A stretch of 40,000 bases of DNA from Cryptococcus deneoformans JEC21. Its lineage: Eukaryota > Basidiomycota > Tremellomycetes > Tremellales > Cryptococcaceae. Below, in pieces: positions 1-11,500 of this stretch; position 1 is the first letter of the stretch; each line of letters starts with the position of its first letter. The position numbers and the translations under genes were made by a program. The notes beneath the pieces are model-generated. The model made no database searches, had not been told where the DNA came from, and saw nothing but the letters and a program-made list of their open reading frames with translations. The stretch lies in the NCBI RefSeq assembly GCF_000091045.1, contig NC_006683.1, positions 675,161 to 715,160 on the forward strand. Direction: 5' to 3'.

Positions 1-646
1 TGACTGAAATGATTATCGGAGTCGACGAACAAAATTGGAGGGAAACGGCAAGCGACAACAAGAACTAAGATGGTGCAACGGATGGGAGCAGCGAGGTCAT
101 AAAAAAAGAAATGCCATTCATGAATGATTCGTGCTTGATTTTCACGATGACGGTTGGAAGACATCCAAGATCCAGAAATCCAGAACAAGGAAGGAGTGCG
201 ATTTTAATCGGAACAACAAGGAGTACGACAAGTGGCCAAAGTCCACCAAAAAGACGTCGTCACAAAAACCCAAATAGCCGCATGGTTCTGTTTTTCCTTT
301 TTTTGTTCAAGCAGGGCGCAGCATGTTGTATGACGATGTGAGAAATACAGAAAAAAAAATTGCAGTATTATGCAAATGGTATGCACGACATAGAGCGATA
401 AGTTAGCGAGCAGCGTGTAGCATGATACATAGCGATGCGCCAAAATACACGAAGTATGGCTACAATGAAGCTCTTGACTAAAATGCAATATAGGGTATGA
501 TACAAAGCTGGGTAGTGGTATACACGTTAAACCAAATAGAAAGTGGGAGGTCGTGGGTAATAAAAACTCGCTAACGCGAGCGACAAGAGACATGATGGTT
601 CTATAGAATGTGTATGACGTTATAAACAGTGGTGCTTAACCTCAAC
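1..646. other. No supported gene
   Basis: I see no conserved coding frame. The right part should hold the 3' untranslated region and terminator of the minus-strand gene ending at 647. The short open frames here have no protein-like composition. Confidence 0.4.
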
Positions 647-1462
647 TTATCCGTTGAGCTGACGCGCGATCGCCTTCTTTTTGGCCATCTTCTCCACTTC
701 AAAGAGTTTGTCAGCCATGTGACAGTCAAGACGTATGCATTTTGCACTCACTGCCTGTGGATTTTGAACCGAATTGAGAATACATCAGATCCTTCTTTCT
801 TTCGGATCTTGTTGCAGAATGCTGCGCTCGAAGATATAGCTTGTGCTGCCGAACGAAAATATCAACGATTGGCTTTTTTCCGCGCCATCATCAAATAACG
901 AGCTTACCGTATAGGCATAAATCGCTTCACTATACAGGCTTAAAGGATCTTTCTCCATCCCTTGCGGCCTCACATCAGGAATCATAACCTCCGGCACCGC
1001 CTGGACCTGCATTGTTACACCTTGGCCATCCATTTTACCCACCATCTCGCCTGCGACCTTGACATGGTCATCCGACAGCTCCTCAGAACTTTGCTCGCTC
1101 AAGCTCACGATTGATGAAGTCGAAGGCGAAGGGTGACCAACCGAATGGCAAAGTGATGGTGGAGATGAGGCTAAGGACTCGAGAGAGGTGAGAGCCAGCT
1201 GAGACGCAAGCAGATCCTCTGGAGTAGTGATCGGTTGAGGAACAGGTATGGGGGACGCCATTGCTGGGTTGGGCTGCTCAGGCGAAAGAGATGCAGAGGC
1301 TTTGGGTGTTGGTACGTCGTCGGTGGGTGTTGCCACTATACTTGGAGACGCCTCTGGTTGTGTGTGTTGTTGCGTCGTGGTGGTGGTGGTTGCCGCTTGT
1401 TGCTTTACTTGGAGCAGAGGTATAGGTTGCGGTTTGTCGCTTCCCGGGGGAACGTATGGCAT
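647..1462 (-). CDS. Unrecognised Pro/Ser/Thr-rich protein, 3 exons
   Basis: I do not recognise the family. The first exon (1462-908) starts at MPYVPPGSDKPQP and is low complexity, rich in Pro, Ser, Thr and Gln with a run of six Thr, ending in the helical stretch DPLSLYSEAIYAYT before a GTAAGC donor. A model with exons 845-752 and 696-647 stays in frame and gives 232 residues ending MEKMAKKKAIARQLNG. An alternative joins 908 to an acceptor near 762 and reads MADKLFEVEKMAKKKAIARQ at the end; both share the last codons, so the C-terminus is basic and helical in either case. The N-terminal part looks disordered. The start was chosen because the upstream in-frame sequence is a pyrimidine-rich tract typical of a leader. 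The 3' exon boundaries are uncertain. Confidence 0.55.
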
Positions 1463-2034
1463 TGCTGTCTTTTGAAGAAAAAGAAACGAATGGCTTGGGA
1501 GTAATGTGTTTGGTATGTTTCGATAAAACGATGGGAAGATGACGTCGGGGGCGATGATGCATCTGTATTGAATTATTCGTAAAGAAAGAAGAAAAGAAGA
1601 CAGATACATTTCCACACGAATCGGATCGCCAACAAAGGATCTCGAGACAAGCAAGGGGCATCCTTTGTTTGTGAAGTAGGCCCCGCGGACACTAAGGTGT
1701 TTACCCTGAAAGCCCCACGTCGGGAAAACTCTGTGTAGTAACGCATGACGTAATTACCTGGCGGCCATTTGTTCCCCTTGCCGTCACCGGGTAAATCTTG
1801 GCATAATAACCGACATCTCAACCACCGATCATCACCAAATAAGCGCCCATCGCCGATGAGCGAGTGACGGAAGAAGTTCATGATGATAAATGAGATGAAG
1901 GAAGGTTGATGAACTGTTTCAGTTGATAAGTAAATGAATGAAATATTATGTGACCCTTTTCGACTTGGGAAGGTATCAAACAGGTACAACAGCCAATAGC
2001 GATACATTAATTTTTAAAAGACACAAGAAGGTAC
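1463..2034. promoter_or_regulatory. Intergenic: leader of the 647-1462 gene and 3' end of the SPATA20 gene
   Basis: Both flanking genes are on the minus strand, so this should carry the terminator of the upstream gene and the promoter of the downstream one. A 144-codon minus-strand open frame (1573-2007) crosses it, but its composition is not protein-like and I do not call it. Confidence 0.4.
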
Positions 2035-4820
2035 CTACACACCCTTCAACAAATTCTTTGCCCCCTCCAAATCTTTTACGGGCAAACCGCATGTGCCCCC
2101 CTCACACACTCGTAAACTCGCTCCTTTTTCCTTCCCACTCTCTACATCATTTACCAAAGCCTTCACCACCTCGTTCTTCTCCGCAAGTCCTTTAGGCAGG
2201 TTCTCCGGTTGGATTTGAACGATGACCTGGTTGGAGAAATACGTCTTTCGAGCAGCTTCCAAGAACTTCTTTACCACTTCATCACTGGCAGACCCGATGA
2301 CAATGACCTCTCTGTATCCCTTCTCAAGGTCGATCAACCCAGATACAGCGTATCCCACTGCTCTCGGTGCCTGAGTAATGAGGGGTCCCATGCTGAGGAA
2401 AGTCGCTTCGGCACGAGCTTCATAGTTTTCAAACTCGGATGAGAGCAGAAGTGAAAAGCGGGAGAGGTTGTGTGCTGACACCGCCGCTGCAGAGGGCTCC
2501 GCACCGTCCTGGGAGTTTGTGTCAGATAAGACAGAGTATGAGTCATGTAAGGGCTCACCTGAGCATCTTTCATCCTCACCAGAACATGCGCATCCTCCGC
2601 ACTCGCAAAGTACCCTCCATCATGATCATCCCAGAACAATTCGTCTTGCCTTTTCTGGAGTTCCTCAGCAAAGAGAACATGACTCTCATCTCCAGTAGCC
2701 TCGTACAGGTTCAAAAGACCTTGAACAAGGAACGCGTAATCATCAGTTTGGGCTTGGGGTCCTTTGCCCTCCCGATAACTTCTTGTCAAGGTGCGTGTGG
2801 AAGAGTCCCACATGTGAGATTTCACAAAGTTGACGATGCCTAAAGCCGCGGGAAGGCATTGAGATCTAATACCATAGGATGGCGGAAGAAGGGTTGACGC
2901 TTTCGATAAAGCTGTGAGCTGTGGGATGGTTAGTTGTGAGGACTTGTGCAGAAGCATATACAGAATACACGATTGACGCACCATCAGGCCATTCCAGGCA
3001 GTGAGGATCTACATAAGGTGTCAGTATGAATACTCCATTCGCTCATGCAACCTACTTTGTCATCAAGACCCGGTCTCTCCCTTTCCTCTCTCTTTAACCT
3101 GAGTTTCTCACAAGCTTGAATGATAATACCTTTCGCCTGATCTTCCCGCTTGCCAAACTCAAGCGCAACCTCCTCGTAGGTCTTATGTTGATGCAAAATG
3201 TTTTTGCCTCGCATTTCGCCATGGGAATCGTGAATGATGTCAACATTCCCGTCAGGCTGAACACCGAAGAATGAATTGAACAATGGGGCGTCATCACCCA
3301 GGACTTCGTCGATCTCGGTCTTCTTCCAGATGTAAAATGCTCCCTCTGGCAAGCTATCAGTCATCAATGGTATAGAAGGAAAGGGACAACATACCACTCT
3401 TCTTCGCACCCTTGTATTCTGCCGAGTCAGCATCTTCCGCGCTCCAGAACCCACCCTCTGGCGATTTCAGATCCCTCAAGGTGTACTTGAGGATATCTGC
3501 CGCCAAATCGTAACAAAGCAACCTATCCTGATGGTCGACAGGATAAAGACGGGCAAAATCAAGACAAGACGAAACAAGCTGTGCTTGGTCGTATAGCATC
3601 TTTTCAAAATGCGGAACCATCCATTTCTCATCCACACTGTACCGCGCCATTCCACCTCCAACCCAGTCCCTTATCCCGCCAGACCACATTGACCTAAGCA
3701 TCTTCATTCCCATCTCTCTTGCATCTTCCCGGATTTCGGCATTTCTCGCACCTCCACCTGGAATGGATGCGAGACGTGCGAGGGGTTCGAGAGTGATACT
3801 ACAGCTAGGGAACTTGGGGCCTCGGGTGGAGGAGCCAGAGTTGGTGAAACCGCCGTAGCGAGTGTCATTCATAGTTGATAACTGGGAAAAGAGTTTGGAA
3901 GCAGGAGAGCTTGCGAGGAGTTGAGAGAGGGATTCTGAAGTACGGCCCTGGACGTCTGCGTTAGTTGACAAATCCTGGATGAAAGGCGAAACCTTACAGT
4001 ATGGCTCATATCTTTCAAGACTTCAATAACGCCCTTTCCCATTTTCTCGCACTTTTCACGGTCTTCTTCCCACACCTCATGTATTTTGTTGAGAAGTTGA
4101 TGGAAATTGGGTCGTGGGAAGTATGTTCCTGTGAAAACATAGGTTATAATACCACCGTAGCTGAAGATTCTGTGACGTACCAGCAAAGAAGGGTTCAAGC
4201 TTCGGGGTCATGACTTGTGAACATCAGTATATACCCGAGGAGAAACACTAAACTTACAGATTGACATGGGCCAGCCGCCACCTCCAGATACAGCCTACGC
4301 AGTTGGGTAACATGAGTTTCCTCCTTCTGACTGAACATTATTGACACCCACTTGCAGGTAGCTCATATACATTCGATCCACATCCGGCCTCTCCTCCCTA
4401 TCCACCTTGATATTGACAAACCACTCATTCATCATTTTGGCAGTCTCTTCATCTTCAAAAGATTCATGGGCTAACACATGACACCAGTGACATGCTGAGT
4501 AGCCTGAAGAAAGGAAGATGGGCTTGTCAAGCTTCTGAGCCAGAGCAATAGTTTCCGGAGACCACTCCTGCCACTGCGTCACTTGGTTAGCCTTGCACGT
4601 TGTGCCAAAATTGAAAGGGGCCTACAGCTACAGGATTGTCCTTGTGTTGCAACAGATACGGTGATTTGCTTTTGGCCAGCACATTGCTCAGCCGTGGGGT
4701 CGGGTCGGTAGCGGACGTCGAAGACATTCTGAGATGATATATTCCGCGTGGAGTGGGCCGAATTTGGGGTGGAAAAGGAACTATTATAGGTTTCAGTGTG
4801 CGAGGCAAAGATCGAAACAT
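2035..4820 (-). CDS. SPATA20/SSP411-like thioredoxin-fold protein (DUF255), 10 exons
   Basis: Exons: 4820-4626, 4573-4352, 4294-4258, 4213-4181, 4128-3998, 3947-3395, 3345-3056, 3008-2982, 2918-2559, 2508-2035; the phases close to 773 aa. The N-terminal thioredoxin-like domain carries [14 protein letters not shown], then [14 protein letters not shown] with a CxxC at about residues 93-96, and [10 protein letters not shown]. It continues with [23 protein letters not shown], and then the alpha/alpha-barrel part with [22 protein letters not shown] and the C-terminal [10 protein letters not shown]. All are hallmarks of the SSP411/YyaL family, and the length matches (about 700-790 aa). The biochemical role is poorly known in the family; a redox function is suggested by CxxC. 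The first 31 residues ([13 protein letters not shown], basic, no acidic residue) resemble a mitochondrial presequence; the second Met at 4727 would remove it. Exon 8 is only 27 nt. Confidence 0.93.
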
Positions 4821-5464
4821 AGGGAGATAGGAATTCCGGATATGTGAACAGTTGAAGACTACTACATATAAAGGTTTCCCATAGCTCCAACGTCAGTGTA
4901 GTATGACGAACATCTATTACGGCACCTCCGACTCTACGGACAATATGCATAAATGCTTCGTAAAGCCATGATGTTGGAAGGAATGTCTGGCGTCTCCTCA
5001 AGTCGTGACGCGTTCCGTCTTTGTTAATTTTACACTTCTTCGTTCGACCCTTTCCGTAACTTTTCGCCTTCTTTGTCCTCATGTATGACTCCCACAAGAC
5101 CCTATTAAACCACCATCGTTAGGTAGAGAAGTCTCGGCTCTACATTCTTACAGCTGTTTCAGAGCTGCATGCATTGAGGTTTCATAATAATAGTTGATTG
5201 GTGGCGATGGTATGGTAGACATGCATTGCATGCATGGGGATTCAATCTCTCCTCCTCCAGCGGCTACCGCCGATCCGAACATGCATGTTTGTGCCTGGCT
5301 GACGTGTAATGTTGTTAGTTGTTATCAGCATATGCATTATTATGTAACAGACGACGACGGCGGCGGGCGGGGGCAGATATTTTCTTATAATTGACGAGCC
5401 TTACTGTTCTCGCTACGGCTGTAGTAATCATACCGTTTGTACAACTCTCTTTTTCGCATACATC
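4821..5464. promoter_or_regulatory. Divergent promoter between SPATA20-like and REX1-like genes
   Basis: This is a 644-base divergent intergenic region. It contains ATGCATGC-type alternating stretches around 5222-5235 and 5281-5287 and a purine/GC tract near 5350-5375. A 172-codon minus-strand open frame entering from exon 1 of the left gene is Lys/Arg-rich and random-looking, and is not supported as coding. Confidence 0.5.
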
Positions 5465-7810
5465 ATGTCCTCCGCCTCACCAAGATCAACATCTTCCAAA
5501 CGCAAGACTCCACCAAGCCTCTCAGGCAGTGATTGCGAAGGCGCGTTCAGCGAAGTTTTGACTCGTCAAGCACGACGAAAGCAGAAGAAGGTCAACAAGC
5601 ACAGGCCAGAGTTTCAATTCAATATACAAGAGTTGAAATATGGCAAAAAGGTTACCCTTGCTGTGAGTCTTTCAAGGATAAGTTGCTTGTGGTGTTGATC
5701 CAATGCGCAGCATATCCGTGACTTGATCCTATATATAGTGGCAGATGGTCAAAAGCCTCAGTGGATCCAAGTTAATGTAAGTTGCATCCTGCCTCTACTG
5801 ATGTGAAACTGAATGCGACACTTAATTAGAACAAGTCCTACATATCTCACACTGTCCTGCTCTTTGTTCCAGGCCTCTTACCTACCCATCTAGGTTTGAG
5901 TTCGGACATCACTTCTGTCTCAATGCCTTTCGCCATCAATTCAATTTCAACTAGTGAAGACGTCCTTGGCTGTCTAGAGGGGGCCAGTCAGAAAGTTCCC
6001 GCCATCGCTTCATTATTTACCTACGGATGTCCCACGCGGGCGCCTGGTGATAAGCTTCGAATGCATTCCGCCATCAATCAGTTACTGATGTGCCCTATTC
6101 AAGAGCATATTAAAAGGAAACGAGAAGCAGAAAGAGAAAAAGACCACCACCGTAAGTACTCTTTGGAACATGGGATCCCTAGCACTCTGGATCTCAGTGC
6201 TAACTTATGTACAGGCAATGCTTCAGTTGACTCTTACTCTCCTCTACTGTACCTCCTCACGCCTAATCAAATGATTGACAACGACTACAACATACCGTCA
6301 TATCTCCCCCACGTTGATGGCCGTGTTATACCAGGATTGGACAGATCAATGATCCCGGACAAGTCCAATTTGTTTCTTTCAAGTTTATCGGAAGTAGAGA
6401 ATATCAAACTAAGAGACGAATCAGGACGCGTCATTGGGATGGATAGTACAAGAAATACTAAAGGCAATACGAGAGAAGGCGGGTGGGTAGAGACTTCCCC
6501 AGCGCAGGGTCCACCAAAAGATGGAATATATCCAATTCTAGCCATCGATTGTGAGATGGTGAGTTTACACAACTTGCCTAATGTGCTCACTAATGTTCAT
6601 TTACATTAGGTGGTGTCAAAAGATGGAGATGAGTTGGCACGGATTTCTGTCATTGATTTCAACAGCGGAAAGAATGTTTTCGACGAACTCGTTTTGCCTC
6701 CTGGTGAAATCGTGGATTATCGCACTCAGTGAGCCTTCAACTGCATGATTTTCAATCGGATCGCATCAATTCTAATGTACTGTGCAGATGGTCAGGTATC
6801 ACTGCTGAACGTCTCCTGTCAGCTGCACATACAATTTCCTCGATCCAGAATCTTCTCCTTTCTGGCCCATCGCCCTTGATTACACCCCACACCATACTTC
6901 TTGGCCATTCACTCGAGTGCGATCTGAATGCGTTGAGAATTCGCCATCCTCTGTGTATAGACACCGCCCTTATCTATAAGCATCCAAGAGGGCCCCCTTT
7001 TAAACCTGGGCTGAAGTGGTTGGCGCAAAAGTGGCTGCAAAGAGATATCCAAGCAGGCGAGAATGGACATGATTCCGAGGAAGATGCACTGGCCTGTGTG
7101 GATCTTTTGAAGATGAAGTTAACCAATGGTAAATCTTTATTGCTATCCATCAGGCATCGCAATTGACTGAAAACAGGCCCTGATTTTGGCGATTCTGTCA
7201 ATAACATGGAACCCATCGTGGAACGCATTGGTAGGTATATGGACAATTCCCCCGAATCCCGCAAAACTTCCGCATATTGCGATTATGGGGATCCTCGGTG
7301 GTTATATGGTGCAAAAGCGACAACAGCTGTACGATGTACCTCAGATGACGATGTGGTGAATGCTGTGGTAAAGAACGTTCAAAGTCATACTTTTGTATTT
7401 GGCAGAATGATGGAACTCTCAGAAGCACAAGGATGTAAGTCGACACCGGAAACGCAGCCAAATATGCAAACTAACCAACTAAACAAACAGGGAACGATGG
7501 TGGGGCCAGCTTACCTCCAAATTCCACGGCCTCACTCGATTCAGTCCTTGAGCGTTTCAATAACCGTCTCACCGCATTGCATTCTTCCCTTCCGCCTAAT
7601 ACTGCATTGATCATCGTCACTGGCCATTCGGATCCGCTGCCAATGGTGAAACTTACGAAGAAGCGGCAAAGATGGGAGAGGTCTGTGAAGACTGGAGGTA
7701 TCGAAGGACTCTCCGGAGATGATCGATGGATGGCGGAGCATGACAGGGACCTTGAAAAGGCGGTGGAAGACGCGAAAGCGGGCATGGCGTTTTTCCGGGT
7801 GACCTCTTAG
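5465..7810 (+). CDS. REX1/RNH70-type DEDDh RNA exonuclease, 8 exons
   Basis: Exons: 5465-5662, 5711-5776, 5830-6151, 6215-6558, 6610-6728, 6788-7128, 7177-7434, 7491-7810; phases close to 655 aa. This family of 3'-5' exonucleases trims rRNA, tRNA and snoRNA ends in the nucleus. Exo motifs: AIDCEM at 305-310 (D307, E309), GHSLECDLNAL at 389-399 (D395), and HDSEEDA at 444-450 (H444, D449), with SGITAE and RPPFKPGLKWL-type context between. The N-terminus is basic (SKRKTP, RQARRKQKKVNKHRP), suiting nuclear targeting. The C-terminal ~150 residues follow the Rex1 arrangement beyond the nuclease fold. The start follows a clean leader and the stop is TAG. It is related to yeast Rex1/Rnh70 rather than the short Rex2/oligoribonuclease type, judging by length and the large N-terminal region. 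Confidence 0.93.
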
Positions 7811-8219
7811 ATGGTTCAGCATATTCGTTGGGCTGTATTAATGGTGTCATGTAAGTCGCATTGTATGATATTCGATGACAATCGAAATTGCGATCTTCCT
7901 ACAATAAGTGTTTTAGGATCCTCTTGTTGTCTCAGCATGATAAGGGTCGTTTGGCAGTTTTAGCAAGAGACGAGAATACCATTAAAGTACAGTTTAACAA
8001 TAATGTAAGCAATGTGCCGACTCTTTATGAGACGCGGCTCATTGCTGATAAATTCATGATTCCCAGGTCTGCTCAGACAAACAACTAGAAGGCTATGGAT
8101 GGTGGTGTTTCCGACGGTGTGTTCAGTGTCATTCAGGCAATACCTTGACTAATATTTTACCTTGTCATGTAGACCAATCAACAATACAGATATGATTACG
8201 TAATTTTGATTCTGGTAAC
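7811..8219. other. 3' region of the exonuclease gene; no gene seen
   Basis: There is a possible 3' UTR intron (GTAAGTCG near 7853, TTTTAG near 7917). The short open frame 7888-8088 has no recognisable content. The left edge of the KDZ relic may begin in here but I cannot see where. Confidence 0.35.
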
Positions 8220-8359
8220 TGAAAGAAGGCCATAGAGCAATATGATAAAACTGTGGAAACTTACGAAAACACAAAGGACAAGGTTAGAGGACTCTTTGGT
8301 ATGGTTTGTCGCCATGAAATAGGCTTCGAGTTGACTAACCTTGTCAAAACCGGAGAAGT

Positions 8360-8975
8360 GAGCAATTGGTCAGTCCAACCAAGCAGACAGTGTTATTTGG
8401 ATCACTGACCAAAAGGATTAAGGTTGTATACTCATAAGAATATGCGGGCTCGATATATATACCCCACTTGCAAGATAACAAAAGCTGGTGCAAGAGACCT
8501 GAGAGTACAACGCACGCCGAGGAACAAAAGACAGAAAGCAAGAGAACCTGCCGAAGAACGAGAAGATAAAAGAGACAGGTGTTTTGCCGAAGAACAAGGA
8601 AAAAAAGAAGGAGATATGAAGAACAAAAGGTGCGGCAAGTATTCTGCTGCAGATCAGAATCAGGCGCCGCATAGGATGCACACGGAAGACCATTCCGGTA
8701 GTATTTCGTGCGCCTTCATTTCGTGCGCCTTCATTTGAGTCGGCTTCGAACGTTAGATGAATGGAGTCTAGGCTTGGTTGTACCCGTTGTGGAGTTGCGT
8801 GCTAATAGTCGAATATAGCTTTGTAAGTGACGCGAATACCTCGACTGCGTTCGAAGGTGTTCAGCGGGCGATAATGGCCTACTTCGTGGAGGAGGAGGCG
8901 TTGGAGGTGCGGGGACGGAAGTTGCGTAGGCTGTTTCGGCAAAATCTGGAGGCGGCATTGGGGATATCGTCCCTG
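8360..8975. other. Unexplained segment inside the KDZ relic
   Basis: In KDZ proteins the CRHD and YDIxCNLE blocks are normally some 60-80 residues apart; here 680 bases lie between. The segment is purine-rich on the plus strand in its first half and starts just after GAA|GTGAGC, which could be an intron donor. It contains a perfect tandem duplication at 8704-8733. It may be a long intron or a nested insertion. I see no protein in it. Confidence 0.4.
8704..8733. repeat. Perfect 15-bp tandem duplication
   Basis: TTTCGTGCGCCTTCA occurs twice head to tail (8704-8718, 8719-8733) and is followed by TTT, the start of a third copy. Confidence 0.9.
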
Positions 8976-9350
8976 GGGCGGTAGATCCTCTTCAACAAAT
9001 CTCTTGAGGTTGCTGGGAAGACGCGAGGATTGGGCTGCTATACGACATTTCTTGCAACTTGGAAGTCTCAAAAAGGTTTTTCAAGCTTTTCACTCGATAA
9101 GAGAAATCCGCTGATTGATCCTAGCGTAATATTTTCTTCATTGAGCGCGAGAAGGGTTATCTCAAATGTGTGGTTATTATCTTCCATGCGTATGCTCATA
9201 ATTGGCAATGTCAACTTCAGTCCAATCCTCGCAGGGTTGATCATTTGGCATGAGAGACGGAGAAGGCTGCGAGAGGCTCTGGTCTAAACTTGGTAAGCTC
9301 AGCCGGCTTACAGGAAACGACAAAGGGTTGTAAGACCTTCTGTCGAATCC

Positions 9351-10296
9351 ACCAGGCTTTAAATGTCTTGCAACAGCAGGTAATTGCCCATCTGAGGTCG
9401 ATTGAACCTTTCTTAACGACGAGGGGCAAGAATAGTCACACAGAGAGTTTGGGTACGTCTGACAGCAACCTCATGAGTATCTTTAAGTTGATGGGATATT
9501 AGGTGTTTCCACTGCCCAACAAGTTTCAAAAAGGATCAATAGCAGCAAGTTGCAAAAAGCTGTAATTGCTTATGACAGGGCTGTTCATGATGCTCGGATC
9601 TTCAAGAACCGTTCCCTCTTTGGGGAGGCCAGTGATGACTCTCGGAAGATAAATAGAATAGTGAAGCCATGCTATGCTGCAAGGACGACCTCTACATCCG
9701 GAAATGATAAGCCAGGGCGAATATCTCTTGGTGGACTCAGTATTTCCTGCTGGAGGTTGGTGCATACCACTATCCAAGCGTCGAAGGTGACAGAACAATC
9801 ATTACCAACTGGAGAAGCATACGTCAAGCAATCCCAATTATCAACAAATCAACATGTTTGCTGCATTTACAGTAGTTTATAAGTTGCCTTGAATGCCAAA
9901 AAACATCACTGTCAAATATATCGCACCGACTAAGGTTCAGAATTCGACAGTAACTTGGCGAAAAGTTGGTTCCTCGAAATAGGGATCATTCATCACGAAT
10001 CGTCCTGCAATAAAAAAAAGCGTCGACAAGCTCAGCAAGAGTTGTCCATTTGACAAATGCTCAAGAATTTGACTCTCCACCGCGGCGAGCGCTCCTTACA
10101 ATACCTAGTGAGTAGCGATTTGGCGGGCAGAATGCGATGGAGCGTTGTTGTGGTGACCTAAGTTCCCACACCTCAGACTCCCGGGACATATATAGCAACA
10201 TGGACCAGCGACTCTTGTCTAAAAGTATCATATACCATCTCATCAACAAATATGGGATAGACGATATGTTGGTATCTAATCAAGGAGTATCTAGTG
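9351..10296. other. Non-coding or decayed sequence
   Basis: No conserved frame. A plus-strand stretch at about 9502-9650 (STAQQVSKRINSSKL context) could be the decayed C-terminal tail of the KDZ transposase. A TATATA element lies at about 10189, upstream of the small gene that follows. Confidence 0.35.
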
Positions 10297-10833
10297 ATGA
10301 GGATGGAACCAAGAATCTCGAGAAACTCCTGCCGAACCGTAAGTAAACACAAAAGCAGAGCCGAACTTCTGAAACACTGGGACGTCGCTCCAGCCCATGC
10401 CCCCCAGAAGCCATCTTCCAACATCATGGGTCGATCCGCTAAAGCTAACGAAGAGTCCTTCAAGGACCTCAATCTACCTCAGTTGCCCGTAGCTTTGAAG
10501 TATGTACCTGCTTCTTCCTCTCGTACTCCTCCTATGTTGATCTTGACCACAAATGCATCCTTAGTCGGACTACTGAGCTCGAAGAGACCAACGACAGTGA
10601 AGCCGATCCCACCGACTTCGTACCTAACCCCTACTTCGACAGCGAACATCCAGACCTTTCCGCTCCTCTGACTATCCAGAGCATCGATGTCTCTCCCTCC
10701 AGGCCCAACCGAAACTCTCTACCGCTCATTCGATGACATCCTCGACTCTGATTTCCTCACCTTCGCCCTACAGGCCTACCTACATGTCACGCCCTGGGTC
10801 CCTCGCTTCATCCTCGAACACTTCAACTGTTAA
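10297..10833 (+). CDS. Small unrecognised protein, copy A of a local duplicated family
   Basis: I do not recognise it. The first exon (10297-10499) encodes a protein-like stretch including SRAELLKHWDVAPAHAPQ and SFKDLNLPQLPVAL, then a GTATGT donor and a TTAG acceptor at 10564. Two continuations exist. One exon 10565-10736 gives 124 aa and is acidic. Alternatively, splicing 10596 to 10703 gives 121 aa and reaches PTETLYRSFDDILDSDF and AYLHVTPWVPRFILEHFNC, stop at 10831-10833. The second is favoured because this segment is clearly related to the sequence at 12790-12925. It lies in transposon-rich surroundings, so it may be a passenger or a decayed lineage-specific gene. Confidence 0.4.
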
Positions 10834-11158
10834 GCCTCGGGACGCGGCTTCCATTCGGCGGGGAATGATGTAAGAGAACAAGAAGAACAATAAGGAGGAT
10901 GAGAGGGAGGAGAACAATAAGCAGGATGGCGAAGTAGTTTCGGAGAACCGAGGAGAGGAAGAAGACGAGAGAAAGAATAGGAAGGGGATGTGGAAACAAT
11001 GAGTGGATGGGAGAGCGATGGTGAAAAGACGGGCGATGACGAGTCATATGAGTCGCCGAGTCTTCGTCGGATGATGATACTCCTACCAATGTATGTTGTC
11101 CTTTTGCTCATTGTAGTGCGCAGAAGCCTGGCTGACAGTAGCTTCCATTTAAACAAAG

Positions 11159-11500
11159 CGCCACACTGCTGCCGCCCCTCTTCACAAACGCAGCCGTGCC
11201 AAGATCACTGACCCCCAGGCCATTGCCAGATTGGGTAGCGACGTAGTCCTCGGTTTGACCAACCTCGGGTCCTCCTTTGTCTCTGCTAAGACGGCCGTTT
11301 ACACTGCTCGCAAAGCCCTCAACGTGGAGATCAACAGGAGCCGTGATCTCCCCGGAGAGGAAAAGCTCTCCCTTCTCGCCAAATTAACATACGATGACTC
11401 CCTCTTCCAAATGCTCTCCGTTTTCTTTAAGGGTACCATTAAGACCAAGTTCATGAAGGAGCATGCGGTGCGAAGTGACGGAGTTAGTCTAGCTTCTTAA
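11159..11500 (+). CDS. Coding exon of an unrecognised protein (3' end)
   Basis: One frame is open and protein-like from an acceptor at about 11158 to the TAA at 11498-11500: RHTAAAPLHKRSRAKITDP, then ARLGSDVVLGLTNLGSSFV, LPGEEKLSLLAKLTYDD and MLSVFFKGTIKTKFMKEH. Synonymous-looking third positions are C-rich, as in the real genes here. An upstream donor GTATGT at 11092, preceded by an acidic SSDDDTPTN frame, would give a 67-base intron. I cannot connect it reliably to 10297-10833 and do not recognise a domain. It could be the last exon of that gene with an insertion between, or part of a mobile-element passenger. Confidence 0.45.
   Translation, partial: RHTAAAPLHKRSRAKITDPQAIARLGSDVVLGLTNLGSSFVSAKTAVYTARKALNVEINRSRDLPGEEKLSLLAKLTYDDSLFQMLSVFFKGTIKTKFMKEHAVRSDGVSLAS

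Larger units (their letters stand above)
8220..9350 (+). pseudogene. KDZ (Kyakuja-Dileera-Zisupton) transposase relic
   Basis: Pieces of one transposase lie in order on the plus strand but in different frames and with stops. At 8228-8350 the frame reads AIEQYDKTVETYENTKDK, then GLFGMVCRHEIGFEL and KTGE. At about 8979-9100 it reads DARIGLLYDISCNLE. At about 9169-9240 it reads FHAYAHNWQCQLQSNPRR. After a frameshift at about 9240, GMRDGEGCERLWSKLGKL follows to about 9320. The order CRHD, YDIxCNLE, FHAYxHxWxCQ, DGEGCERLW is the KDZ transposase signature. At least two stops and a frameshift make it inactive. About 620 bases of unrelated sequence separate the first two blocks. The C-terminal part after 9350 is not recognisable; debris may extend to about 9800. 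Confidence 0.8.

Noticed and set aside
1573..2007. 144-codon minus-strand open frame
   Set aside because: It crosses a leader/promoter region; composition is random and no motif or splice partner is convincing.
4579..5097. 172-codon minus-strand open frame upstream of the SPATA20-like gene
   Set aside because: It runs through the gene's first intron and promoter in the wrong frame, and has no conserved content.
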